Assembly: GCA_003988855.1 (NCBI GenBank)
Contig: QYAI01000052.1
Span: 93,927 to 157,926, forward strand
Length of the DNA: 64,000 bases
From: Arachnopeziza araneosa
Lineage: Eukaryota; Ascomycota; Leotiomycetes; Helotiales; Arachnopezizaceae
Reading direction: 5' to 3'
The position numbers and the translations under genes were made by a program. Below are positions 34,995-45,368 of this stretch, in pieces. The notes under the pieces were generated by a model that had not been told where the DNA came from, searched no databases, and worked only from the letters and a program-made list of their open reading frames with translations. Numbering within the stretch: position 1 is the first letter of the stretch; each line of letters opens with the position of its first letter.

Positions 34995-36594
34995 CTATAA
35001 CTCCTTGTGAACATGATCATGATCGTGGACAATCGTCTGTGCTTCGTCTCCACCCTTAGGGAGAAGATTTCCCTTCTTAAGCTCAGAGAAGGCAACGTCA
35101 AAACGGGCACCTGCCAGATAAGCTGCTCCAATCTAGGGATATTGTTAGGCTGAGTTACGATAGGAGTGGAAGAGATATACCATCATTGCTGAGATTACTA
35201 AAAGAGTGCCGAGGACGGCAACCACCAGGAAGAAAACATCTTTCTTTGACTCTGCATCTTGAGCCACTCGCTTCTCGTCTTCAGGGCCAATTGGACCTTT
35301 ATGGAGGATGGATAGGGCCTTGGGGTCTTGGCTTGGGAAGATGGATTCGATAAATTGCTCAATCTGGCGGTATTAGCATTTTAGTGGCAAAGAATGAGTA
35401 AGGATACCATACCTTTGAGCACGCTAGGCTGATTTGAAGATAGTTGGGGTCCTTGGGGGTATTCTTTTTGGCTATTCTGCGAGTATATTTCTTGAAGATA
35501 TCACAAACTGAACGTAAGTTCGTCGACGACTCCATCATGAGCTGGCAAGCATCACCCTTCGTGATTTTCACATTCCTCTTGAAAACCTCTGGGTTTCGGA
35601 AGACGAGCTCTAATGTTGCAATGGCCATTGCCTGTGGAATGGCCACAAAATTGAACACGCTCTGATCTTTGATGCCTGCCATGTAAAAAAGACATTCATC
35701 CACGTTTCCTAGAGCATTCAACACCATCTCCGAGCTGAGGTTAAGAGCAGCTGTCAGGTTTTTGGGATCGAAAAGCTCCTCGAACTTGTCCACATGCTTC
35801 GACCAAATCTCTTTTGGATAAAACCGTCTTTTATCATCTAGATCCTCCTTAATGTCACGAATGATGTTCGTCTTTTGCAAGAATTGACCCATTGATTCTG
35901 CAAGTTCTGGTCGTTTTAAGAGCGCGGGATTCGCGAGCTTGCTTTCCACAAACAGCCTCGTCAGGCCATCTCCAACTAATCCAGCAACATAATGGCAGTA
36001 TAGCTCGTAGTCCTTGACCGTATTGACTCCATTGATGTTGTGTTCGGCGTTGTTCGCATAATCGGCCATGCCGTTCCCCATCTTCTCGGTGATATCCTTG
36101 ATGATGGCTTTGTATGCTGGTTTAACCAATTTGAGCTCGGTGATGACAACATCAAAATGGACGAGCAGCTCCCTATCTTTCTCATCGGGTCCATTTCCAT
36201 CAAAAGTCCAGCCATCTTTCTCAATGATATCCTGGAAGCTCCGTAGCAGAGGTTCTTTCGTCTCGAGGGGTATTGTCATATCATCTTCAATTGTGTCCAG
36301 ACCTCGCAGGATCAGGTAAAAAAGTGCTACTGGGACGAGTAGTTCGGGATTCAATTCCTGAATGACCGAACTGAAACTTCGACTCGTCATATTCAGGTAT
36401 TTGAAGCACTCTCGCAATGTTGCAGATTCCTTCTCCGGATTTCTTGTGTGGACTGGATCGTGCCATATTTTCCTGCCCAATTGATATTAGCAAGTTGCAG
36501 CGAGGTAAACGTTGTACTGTGTATACCATTGCAGGATTGACCTCAGTTGGTTTGGATGAACCGAAAAGTAGAGGAGTTGCGCAAGGAGACCCAT
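34995..36594 (-). CDS. ERG9: Squalene synthase (farnesyl-diphosphate farnesyltransferase)
   Basis: Four exons, 36594-36527, 36472-35413, 35363-35181 and 35132-34995 (introns 54, 49 and 48 bp), give 482 residues. Splicing restores the fungal start MGLLAQLLYFSVHPNQLRSI|LQWKIWHDPVH. It carries both Mg-diphosphate Asp-rich motifs, DTIEDD (82-87) and RDIKEDLDD (about 215), and the conserved YCHYVAGLVGDGL and FLQKTNIIRD segments. The C-terminus has a hydrophobic anchor (VFFLVVAVLGTLLVISAMM) then a His/Asp-rich tail HDHDHVHKEL. It condenses two farnesyl diphosphates through presqualene diphosphate to squalene with NADPH, the committed step of ergosterol synthesis, on the ER membrane. A TATA-like box lies 38 bases upstream of the start. 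Divergent from a TPT transporter across 841 bases. Confidence 0.97.
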
Positions 36595-36631
36595 TTTGGT
36601 ATGCAAGAGAGCGATCTGTGCGAGGTCGGTG

Positions 36632-36638
36632 ATTTATA
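36632..36638 (-). promoter_or_regulatory. TATA-like box upstream of ERG9
   Basis: TATAAAT on the minus strand, 38 bases before the ERG9 ATG and next to a GC-rich CCGCCCCC stretch. Position is short of the usual distance if the 5' UTR is long, so it is tentative. Confidence 0.4.
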
Positions 36639-37435
36639 GGGGGCGGTAGATGATGGAAGATGGGATTCGGAGGGCGTTATTCGTACTAGAAGTTGCTCAA
36701 GAATAACAAGTCATTATCGGAGGATGGCGAATTGGTTGATATAAGGTCGCACCTATGAACTCCTGTGCTGTTGTTGTGGTGTAGGAGCTTTTTTCGGTCT
36801 CGTTCTCGTTTCCGGATCAATGACCACCAACTAATTTCTCCACCGCTCGCTGCTGTCCCTTCACTCTCGCCGCCCACGGGCCGGTCTGACGTGTGCAAAT
36901 TCGCCGACTTTCCGTCCTGCACCCCTCTCTGCCTGCCCCCTGCTTGAACCTTTATTGACTACATATCTCGAGCAGAGACCCTGCGTTAGGGTCTGTCTTT
37001 ACCCCAATCAGAAAATGCTCACGCCCCAATTTGGTTGATACAGAACCTTCTCTCAGCCTTACATGTGTGTGGTGCTCGTAATTCCCAAACTGGCGAAGCG
37101 ACAAGCATTCCACAATGTACATAGGCATGCCTACGAGATTCTATAGCACCGTTAGGCTGCTGATGGCTCACTACCACAAGAACCCTTTCAATTGTCAGAC
37201 GCCAACAACGAGTATGACAATAGTTTCTAAACAGATCATGATAAAAGCCTGCTACCGATGATAGCTCTGTCTGTAACAAGTATTGATTCACGTCATAGCA
37301 GATTATTCGAGGATATCTCCGTACCATACGAAGCGCGCCATCAACTAGTGCATCCCTAACGGAACATCTGTCAACAGTGATGAACCGGGCCATTCAAGAC
37401 TCGGATTCCCTCTTAGTATCATCGCAAACGTCGCC
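36639..37435. other. Divergent spacer ERG9 / TPT transporter 1
   Basis: About 800 bases of promoter DNA for both genes. I looked for a sterol-response motif (TCGTATA) and did not find an exact copy; no gene seen. Confidence 0.5.
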
Positions 37436-38766
37436 ATGCCGGCCACAGAGCCAAACGACGGGGACCTCGAGATCGGCGATGCGAAGTTCTTGAAGGAGGA
37501 AGAAGAAGAGCCCCCGATCAAAGTTGGGGAGCCTATGCACAGAGTCTTCCGAGTCCGCATGATCAACGGAGCATGCATTGTTTTGAATATTGCTAGTACG
37601 GTAACTCTTGTCTTTTTAAACAAATGGTACGAATAATTTATAATCAAGATCTCGAGGAAAGGGAACTGATGAGACGAAATAGGATCTTTCAAGACTCGCA
37701 ACTAAAGAAAATGCAAATCTCGTTTGCCATGTGGCATTTCACATGTACCGCAATTGTCTTATGGGTAGCCAGCTGTTCCCCATTCAACCTCTTCATTCCA
37801 ATAAGGTTACCATTCATGCAAATGATCCCCTTATGTAGTTTCTTTGCCAGCTTTTTAATTTTGGGCAACTTGAGCCTGGCCTACAACTCGATTGGATTCT
37901 ACCAGTAAGTGACATCTGAGCTCTGCCAACAACAACTCGTCATTGATTGACTTTACAAGACTCGCGAAAATAATGACCACCCCCTGTGTGGCAATACTTC
38001 AGTACATCTTTCTCAAAAAATCCATCTCTGCCCTCACTATGGGAGCTCTCGCCTTAGTATGCATTGGAGTCGCACTCACCAGTAAGGCTGCTTTTTGTTC
38101 TAAATTGCTCCTCTTTTCTGTCAAGCTTCGAAACTTCAGAGTTCTTTCAGCAGCTGCATTCCTACATATTTTTAGGTTCGCTGCTCTTGAAACAGCCTCT
38201 GAACTGTAGAGTCTCATTGTGAATTCCAACATTGACAATGCTAATATGGTGATAGACACAGGTGCGGCAGGCACCACGGCTCTTGGAGCTGGTATTGCAG
38301 TCACAGCATTCACGGCCACAGCTTTCTACCAAGTCTGGATTGGGAAGAAGATGAGAGACTTTTCCGTATCCAGTCCACAACTATTACTCAACCAAGCACC
38401 AATCTCTGTACTTCTTCTAGCTTTCATGGCTCCGTTTGTCGATACCGTGCCTAACGTTAAGGCGATTCCAAGTCAGACGTTGATTGCATTAGCTCTTTCT
38501 GGTCTCGCTGCGGCGGCGTTGAATCTCTCACAATTTTTAATTATTGGACGAATGAGTGCCTTGACGTTTAATGTGGCATCGAAGTAAGTCTCCTTTCATC
38601 ACTTAGATGGATAAAAATTCCTGACCAGAACTTCAGTGTCAAAACTATTATTATACTTTCATATGGATGGATGAGCGAAGGTCGGACTCTGACGGGCCGG
38701 GACTCGCTAGGTATCATTCTGGCGCTTGGGGGTGCTACTTTATACAGCCAACTGTCGCAACGCTGA
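37436..38766 (+). CDS. TPT-family (drug/metabolite superfamily) nucleotide-sugar or triose-phosphate transporter, copy 1
   Basis: Exons 37436-37626, 37683-37904, 37960-38081, 38262-38583 and 38637-38766 give 328 residues; introns 56, 55, 180 and 53 bp. The 180-bp intron could instead end at an ATAG six bases earlier, adding two residues. Landmarks: LNKWIFQD after TM1, QISFAMWHFTCTAIVLW, NLSLAYNSIGFYQLAKIMTTP, SSPQLLLNQAPISVLLLAF and NVKTIIILSYGW with the Lys-Thr pair of the KT subgroup. About nine or ten TM segments are expected. Such proteins exchange nucleotide sugars or phosphorylated compounds across Golgi or ER membranes. It is convergent with a second family member 159 bases away. Substrate unknown. 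Confidence 0.85.
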
Positions 38767-38925
38767 GGCTGATATTATATACTATACATCGAACTCTAGA
38801 TAAAACATGTAGGCTATGAATCTAATCTTGACATCTATTACACACTTTTCTAATACGGTACCTCCGAACCCTGTTTGAAACCCTATCACGACAATTGAGA
38901 ATGATTCCAACACTTCTACACATTT

Positions 38926-40200
38926 TCACTTCCTCGTCTTGTTCAGCATTACATATGAGTACCTACTCAAATCAGTTCTCATCTTCTTAATGTAACTCAA
39001 GGCAGCAGATACTCACATGATGATCCCCATCACTGTCATAGCCACACCTAAGGCACTCTTATCCGTAACACTCCTGCCGCTAACCGCCCATCCAATGCTT
39101 ACAATACTGACGGTCTTCAAATGACCTACGACAGTCGAACTAACTGGTCCGCTGCCGGCAACGATGAAGAATTGGCTGATGTTGATTAAACTTGCAAAAC
39201 CACCGCTCATGAGGATCATGAGCCACCTGGACCGAGGGACGTCGACCAAGACGGGCTGGTGTGACGTCAGTGGTTGCTTTGAATAAGAAGCTGTAGAAAC
39301 AAGATTTATATATGCTTCTCGAGACTGCTTCAAGAGAGTTCTTGGGGAAAGGGGTAGGAAATACATACAATATGATCTACCAAAGGGCTAGCAAACATGA
39401 GCATGATAGAGGAGATGGGGGCTTGGTTAAGCAACAGTTGAGAAGATGACATCTGGAGTTTTTTGTGATAGGCACCGATTAGGACCGTGTAGGCGGACGA
39501 GGCACACACGCCTGAGAGAGCGAAAATTACGCCAAGGGTAGAGGTTGTAGCCACTGGGGTATCAGAGGCAGCAGGTGGCTTAGTATCGTAGTACGAGGTA
39601 AGACCTACGCCTATGCAGACGGGGATGAGCGTCAAAACAGCGGCTCTAGGAATAGTAGCTGAGTAAAAGACGTAGTTGATGGCTGCCGTTAAAGGGGTGA
39701 GAAGGACACGGCTAAGTTGGTAAACGGTAATGGTGGAGAAGGCCAGTGAGAGATTCGGTATTACCACGTTTAGGCACATGGAAAACGCTAGCTAGATTTC
39801 TCATTAATTTGATTCTTGTCATTAGGAGACAACATACTGGTAGCATGTCCACAATCCTCGCTCGTTTAGGCACAAATGCTCCAATGCTCGGTCGTGACAC
39901 GATCCACAGCGTCAAGCCTGTACACACGAAGTGAAAGGACGCAAATGAGGTCTGCATCAGTGTGAAATTTGGATCCGTGAAAATGGCTTTATTGGTAAAC
40001 ACGATCCCAATCGTCGAAAGCATGTTGATAGCTGTCCATATTAGAAAGTTCCTCCGCGCTGCCGCGGTGGTCTTTAATGGAGCTGGAGTGGGAGGAGCGG
40101 TATAGGGCTCTTCTGGCACATCTTCTATTCCAGCTGCCTTTTGAGCTTCGACATCAAGCAGCGGAATGCTGTTTTCCTCATTCTTGGAGTCGTCTGTCAT
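38926..40200 (-). CDS. TPT-family nucleotide-sugar or triose-phosphate transporter, copy 2
   Basis: Exons 40200-39838, 39791-39369, 39255-39017 and 38962-38926 (introns 46, 113 and 54 bp) give 353 residues. The last 37-base exon adds YSYVMLNKTRK and completes TM10. The N-terminal ~65 residues are acidic and cytosolic; the ATG at 40200 is the first in frame. Landmarks align with copy 1: TNKAIFTDPNF, QTSFASFHFVCTGLTLW, NLSLAFSTITVYQLSRVLLTP, SSSQLLLNQAPISSIMLMF and VGHLKTVSIVSIGW (KT pair). The two copies differ a great deal outside motifs, so the duplication is old or they are from different subfamilies. Divergent from the UDP-rhamnose reductase gene across 931 bases. Confidence 0.87.
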
Positions 40201-41131
40201 CGTGTCATGTGACGAGGCTACTCCTTTATGCGACGACTTGGTTTGAACTGGCTCATAGATTGGGCTCAAGCAAGAGGCGAAATGCCTGGACTGTAAACGA
40301 CAGTCCTTTACTGATTGTCGAATACAGTAACAATATGGACTTTCGTGTTAATATTGAAACTGAGGACAGCTGACGGAGAAAATTAAGGTTGGGGCGTGTA
40401 AGCAATGAAAGGATGGAGTTTCAAGCCGCCGCCAAAATCCTTCGTCGTAACAAACACGAAGAGAAGACCAATGTGAGCAAGGAGTGTGGTCAATATATCG
40501 ATTTAGAGCACGAGTGATGAAGAGAGCAAGTTGCGGAAGTTTGCAGTCCGAAGATGTATTGAGAATAGAATGGAATAAGCTAGATTATTGGCTACCAGAT
40601 AAATTCTCGTAAAAAGAAAATACTATTTTTGTCGTTGCATCCGACCTCAAGAGCCATGCTTTGTAATTCTCCAGCACGTATTAAAGGACATAAACATTGT
40701 TTACATTATCCTTTGATTGAGTTTGGTTGGCATTTCTAGCCAACATCACGACGCTCTACCCCTGCAATGCGGCGTAAAAGCGGTCAAAAAACACCCCTCC
40801 ATTATCAGTGAAGACGATAGAAGCTCAGAATCTCCAACAGGCAAAACAATCTCTTGATAAAGTGTTATGATAGCAGTTTATATGGACAAAGTATATCACC
40901 AGAGCATAATTTAAATGTAGGAGTAATCAAGAGGAGCCACAATTTTCATTTCTATACGAGTTGCTCAGTGGCGGTCCAGACTCAATTAAAGGTCCCTCGC
41001 ATATCCCTTGCCGTTTACAAATCCCCACGCCACAGACTTGAGTTCGTACTCCACACCGACAACTTTCACAACATTCGTTTGTCCCCATCAACAAAACTTC
41101 ATTCAAACAAAACCCCTCAAAGTAAACAATC
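40201..41131. other. Divergent promoter region, transporter 2 and nucleotide-rhamnose reductase
   Basis: 931 bases, AT-rich, ending in a CA-rich leader (about 41085-41131) typical of highly expressed fungal genes just before the reductase ATG. No gene seen. Confidence 0.6.
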
Positions 41132-42108
41132 ATGGCACCAAAGGACGTCTTTCTCATCTGGGGTGGTGAAGGTTGGGTTGCTGGTCACTTGAAGACTCTC
41201 CTTGAGAGCCAGGGTAAGCTTGCTCCAAAATATCGACGAGTTCAATGCTGACGAATCCATAGGAAAGGAAGTTTACAGCACCACCGTTCGCATGCAAAAC
41301 AGAGAGGCTGTTATTGCTGAGCTCGAGAAATATAAGCCAACCCATGTCCTCAATGCTGCTGGCTCTACTGGTCGACCAAATGTCGACTGGTGCGAAGACC
41401 ACAAGGAAGAGACCATTAGAAACAACACCATTGGCACCCTCAACTTGGCAGATGTCTGCTATACAAAAGGAATTCATGTCACTGTTTTCGCTACTGGTTG
41501 CATCTACGCCTATGATGATGCTCACCCAATTGGCGGACCAGGCTACCTCGAGACTGACAAAGCCAACTTTGCTGGCTCCTTCTACTCTGAGAATAAGGCA
41601 CATGTTGAAGAGGTTTGTGATCTCGACAGTTTACAATGCAGTTTCTAATAGAAGATAGATCTTGAAATACTACAGCAACGCTCTTATTCTCCGTCTCAGA
41701 ATGCCCGTCAGCGACGACCTTCACTCGCGAAACTTCGTCACCAAAATTGCCAAGTACGAGCGAGTTGTCGATATCCCCAATTCAAATACTATTCTCCACG
41801 ACCTTCTACCAGCCTCCATTCTTCTTGCTGAGCACAAAGAGACTGGCATCTACAACTTCACAAACCCAGGTGCCATCTCCCACAATGAAGTCCTCTCTCT
41901 TTTCAAGGAATACGTTCGTCCCGACTTCACCTGGAAGAACTTCTCGCTCGAAGAGCAAGCAAAGGTTATCAAGGCCGGACGAAGCAACTGTGAGCTTGAT
42001 ACTGCCAAGTTGATTAAGAAGCTCAAGGAGTACGGTTTTGAGGTCCCAGAGATCCACGAGGCGTACAAGGGATGCTTCCAACGCATGGCTGCTGCGGGTG
42101 TGAAATAA
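41132..42108 (+). CDS. NAD(P)-dependent UDP-4-keto-6-deoxyglucose 3,5-epimerase/4-reductase (UDP-rhamnose synthesis)
   Basis: Exons 41132-41213, 41263-41612 and 41659-42108 (introns 49 and 46 bp) give 293 residues. This is a short-chain extended Rossmann protein: IWGGEGWVAGHL (9-20) binds the dinucleotide, VLNAAGSTGRPNVDWCEDH is the segment seen in plant RHM C-terminal and UER1 proteins, FATGCIYAYD precedes the catalytic YSENK (Tyr135, Lys139), and LRLRMPVSDDLHSRNF is family-typical. The enzyme epimerises C3 and C5 and reduces C4 to make UDP-L-rhamnose. It needs a UDP-glucose 4,6-dehydratase, which is not in the window. Such enzymes are described in Botrytis and Magnaporthe. Two KT-type sugar-nucleotide transporter genes stand next to it. 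No signal peptide; cytosolic. Confidence 0.92.
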
Positions 42109-42691
42109 ACTTGATATCTCTTCCTTTCAAAAGCGTGGGAATATATTTAGAATTCGAGCGGAGGAATTCATAATTCTTGGCGATGAACCTAGCTCTCCTG
42201 CTTAGGATGGTATACTAGAGACAGTTCATGCCGTATTGGCCCTGATAAAAGACTACTAACTTTTATGCTTTCATGAAATACGATACCTTCGTCTTTTAAC
42301 TAAAATATCATTAATTGTGTTCAATTCTTTGAGAGTCAGAGAATCAATAATCGGAAGGGTATTCCGCATGCAGTAACTTGTTTGATTGCGATGACAACTT
42401 CAAATTAGTCAGAGGATGATGCAATTAGGATCATATAAGTTACTGAAGAGTAACTCAAGATGATCACTATAAATATTTAAAATTCGCCTTATTTATGTTG
42501 TACTGTGCCCCTCCATGCTTCTGCCTCACGAGCCTCGTCATTACTTACGAAAGTGGGCCAAAAAAAAAGCTCAGCCTCATCAACAACCTCGCAGTCGCTG
42601 GGCTGCTCACGCCTTCGCTTTTAATAAACCATCATACATCGGTGCTTGACCAAATTTCTTTGTTTCAGAATACTTAGGGTAACAAAGTACG
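42109..42691. other. Spacer between reductase and DnaJ genes
   Basis: 583 AT-rich bases, same strand both sides; 3' UTR of the reductase plus DnaJ promoter. No gene seen. Confidence 0.55.
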
Positions 42692-44342
42692 ATGGTTTTC
42701 GACACCGCTTATTACGACGCCTTGGGCGTGAGAACAGATGCTTCTGAACTTGATATCAAGAAGGCATATCGTAAACTTGCGATCGTTACCCATCCTGGCA
42801 AGCTTCCTCTCCTTTTTTCTAGTATTCTGTAAAGTATTGACAGGGCCTATAGACAAAAACCCCGGCGATGAAACAGCCCACGAGAAGTTTCAGGCTATCG
42901 GTGAAGCCTACCAAGTCCTTTCCGATACCGAGTTGCGCAAACAATATGACAAATATGGAAAAGAGCGGGCGCAGCCCTCAGAAGGGTTTGCTGACCCTGC
43001 CGAATTCTTTGGCACCATATTCGGCGGCGAGGCATTCGTGGATCTTATTGGGGAGATCAGTCTTATGAAGGATCTGACTCGGACAATGGACATCACGATG
43101 CAAGAAGGTATGGAGGAGGAGGAGTTTCCTGGGGAAGAGCAGGCGAAGATGGAGAGTTTGAAGGAGGAACAGGCGAGAGCTACGGCGGCGGCGGCGGCAA
43201 ATGGAGAGGGAAGTGAGAAGAAGCCTTTCGTACCTGGGCCGTCAGTTGCGGATGACAAGGAGAGTACATTTTCGAGCGCAAGCACTGCAGCTGAGAAACC
43301 CATTCCTAGCCCCTCAGCGTCTGGGACAAGTACACCGAGGCGGCCACAAGGGATCCCTATACGCCCAGCTATAATGGACAGGAGCGAAGAGGATGTGCAG
43401 ATGTCTGCGGCGGGTCTGACAGAAGAGGAGAAAGAGCTAAGAAAGAAGGAGAAGAAGAAGGGAGGCCTCACCAAGGCCCAGCGTGAAGAATTAGCAGCTT
43501 ACGAGATGGAACGAGCCAAAGTAAGAAAAGAGCGAGTTGACACTCTAGCCAAGAAACTCATCGACCGCATCAGCATTTGGACAGAAACCGATAAGGGGCC
43601 AGACGTCACTAAAGCCTTCCAGGAAAAAACCCGCCTAGAAGTTGAGAACCTCAAGATGGAATCATTCGGCCTTGACATTCTGCACGCAATTGGCACCACC
43701 TACCTCCAAAAAGCCACAGCTATGTTGAAATCCCAGAAATTCTTAGGAATCGGCGGCTTCTTCAGCAGATTAAAGGATAAGGGAACGCTAGCAAAGGAAA
43801 CGTGGACTACGATTAGTAGCGCGATTGATGCACAGATGACGATGGAGGAGATGGCAAAGCTAGAGGAGAAAGGTGGCGAGGAGTGGACCGAGGAGAAGAA
43901 AGTGGAGTACGAGCGTCGCGTCACGGGGAAGATCCTCACAGCAGCATGGAGGGGTAGTAAATTCGAGATCCAGGGTGTGTTGCGGGATGTCTGCGACGAA
44001 ATCTTGAACGATAAGAAGGTGTCTATGACCAAGCGGTTGGAGCGAGCACAGGCGTTGGCTATCTCGGGCGAAATCTATCAGAAGGTATTTCAGTACAGCC
44101 TTTCTTCCATGCTTTCGTTTCCTCCTATCTCTGCTCAGATCATGTTCTCGAATATATGCTAATAAAACCAGGCCCAACGCAACCCTGAAGAAGAAGGTGA
44201 CTACATGGCCTTCGAACAACTAGTCGCCGAAGCCGCCGCCAAAAAAGAACACAAGAAGAAAGGCAAAGACAAGAAAGCACCGGGCCACACCCACCCAGCT
44301 TCTGAAACCGCTGCTGATGCCCCGAATGTACCTCGTACTTAG
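42692..44342 (+). CDS. DnaJ-X domain co-chaperone (Caj1/Djp1-like)
   Basis: Exons 42692-42797, 42853-44084 and 44172-44342 give 502 residues. The J domain opens with DTAYYDALGVRTDASELDIKK and its catalytic HPD (34-36) is completed across the first intron, which must start with GC (GCAAGC) and end with TATAG: a GC-AG intron. YQVLSDTELRKQYDKYGKE and a Phe/Gly-rich piece (DPAEFFGTIFGGEAFVDLIG) follow. A charged, Ser/Pro-rich linker leads to the DnaJ-X domain (AYEMERAKVRKERVDTLAKK through LRDVCDEILND and RAQALAISGEIYQ). Yeast Caj1 and Djp1 have this layout; Djp1 assists peroxisomal and mitochondrial import, and J domains stimulate Hsp70 ATPase. The basic tail (HKKKGKDKKAPGHTHP) is encoded by the third exon. 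Confidence 0.92.
42798..42852 (+). other. GC-AG intron splitting the HPD codon
   Basis: 55-bp intron starting GCAAGC and ending TATAG. No GT donor restores the HPD tripeptide, and the unspliced frame stops within the intron. GCAAG(C/T) is the consensus for the rare GC donor class. Confidence 0.85.
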
Positions 44343-45368
44343 ACCAATGAGTGACTAAATCGTCTCCGCAAGAGGGGAACTATCGTGGAATGGTCAAGGG
44401 TTGGATGGATGATTGGAGTGTGGGAGTAGAGTAGATAGATATGTTTCTGTACCGTCTTGGTGTTGATTTATCATCGCTTCAGGCCGAGTCATGGATGGAT
44501 GGTGTATAGACCGCATTTGGTTCTCCCCTTTCTCTCTACTTTTCGACTTGAATATAGGTAGCTGCCGACCGGCTAGCCTGCATTGAAGGATTCATATGAA
44601 ACAGAGGAGTAGCATAGTAGGCAAGGTAACAGAGCGTAGATATTAATGAGACGCTTTTCACTTCGCTCCTCTCTCTCCTGGTTTTGTTGAATTGAAGCGC
44701 AACCGCAAATGTTTGGTTGTCATCGGATAAAGTTCAAGGGCTTTGATTTTTTAGAGGAAGGGTATCAGAAGTCATACCATCTGCGAAGGTAGTCGAGTTT
44801 GCCTGAGAGCCGACTTCCTACTTGCCTTGCTGCTCTATTCTTATACCCACATGACATGGAGACTTATGTTGGAGATCTGGTCCATTCTTCTCTTCCTTCA
44901 CTACTAAATAGTATCTCTCAATATTTTTGGCTTCTTTTTCTTAAGTTGTACATCAACTTCTACTCCTACCATTTCTCCATCCCCCGTCGCTATATGCCAC
45001 CTAGTATCTGCCTTCTCTCGCACCAGACTAACATTGCCTCATTCCCCCTTCTTTATTTCTTTATTTCTTTATATTTCCTCCTTCAATTCTTCTCGCTAAT
45101 TATGCAGGGGGTATCGTATGGTACAGACAAACAAAAGGATGATATATGTCCTTGATGAGCAGAAAGCAGAGGATCGATAGGCGCCGCGAGATGCACCTTC
45201 CTTCCATCCTGTCTTATCCCATCCAATACCCGCTTTAAACGCAAACCAACGCCAGTCAATTGTAACGCCATCCACAGAAGTCCGACCTGACATAAGAAAA
45301 ATATCGTTCTGAAGAGTGGTGTGTGTGGTTAGTTTGCACGGTTCGATCGTACAGGCCTTCTTAGTTTA
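44343..45368. other. Convergent 1-kb spacer, no supported gene
   Basis: Holds a 118-codon Phe/Leu/Ser-rich frame (44799-45155), rejected as coding, and a pyrimidine-rich tandem of CTTTATTT-like units near 45048-45077. Confidence 0.5.

Noticed and set aside
44799..45155. 118-codon Phe/Leu/Ser-rich frame
   Set aside because: Composition of a translated pyrimidine-rich spacer; low-complexity TTTCTTTA units; no motif.
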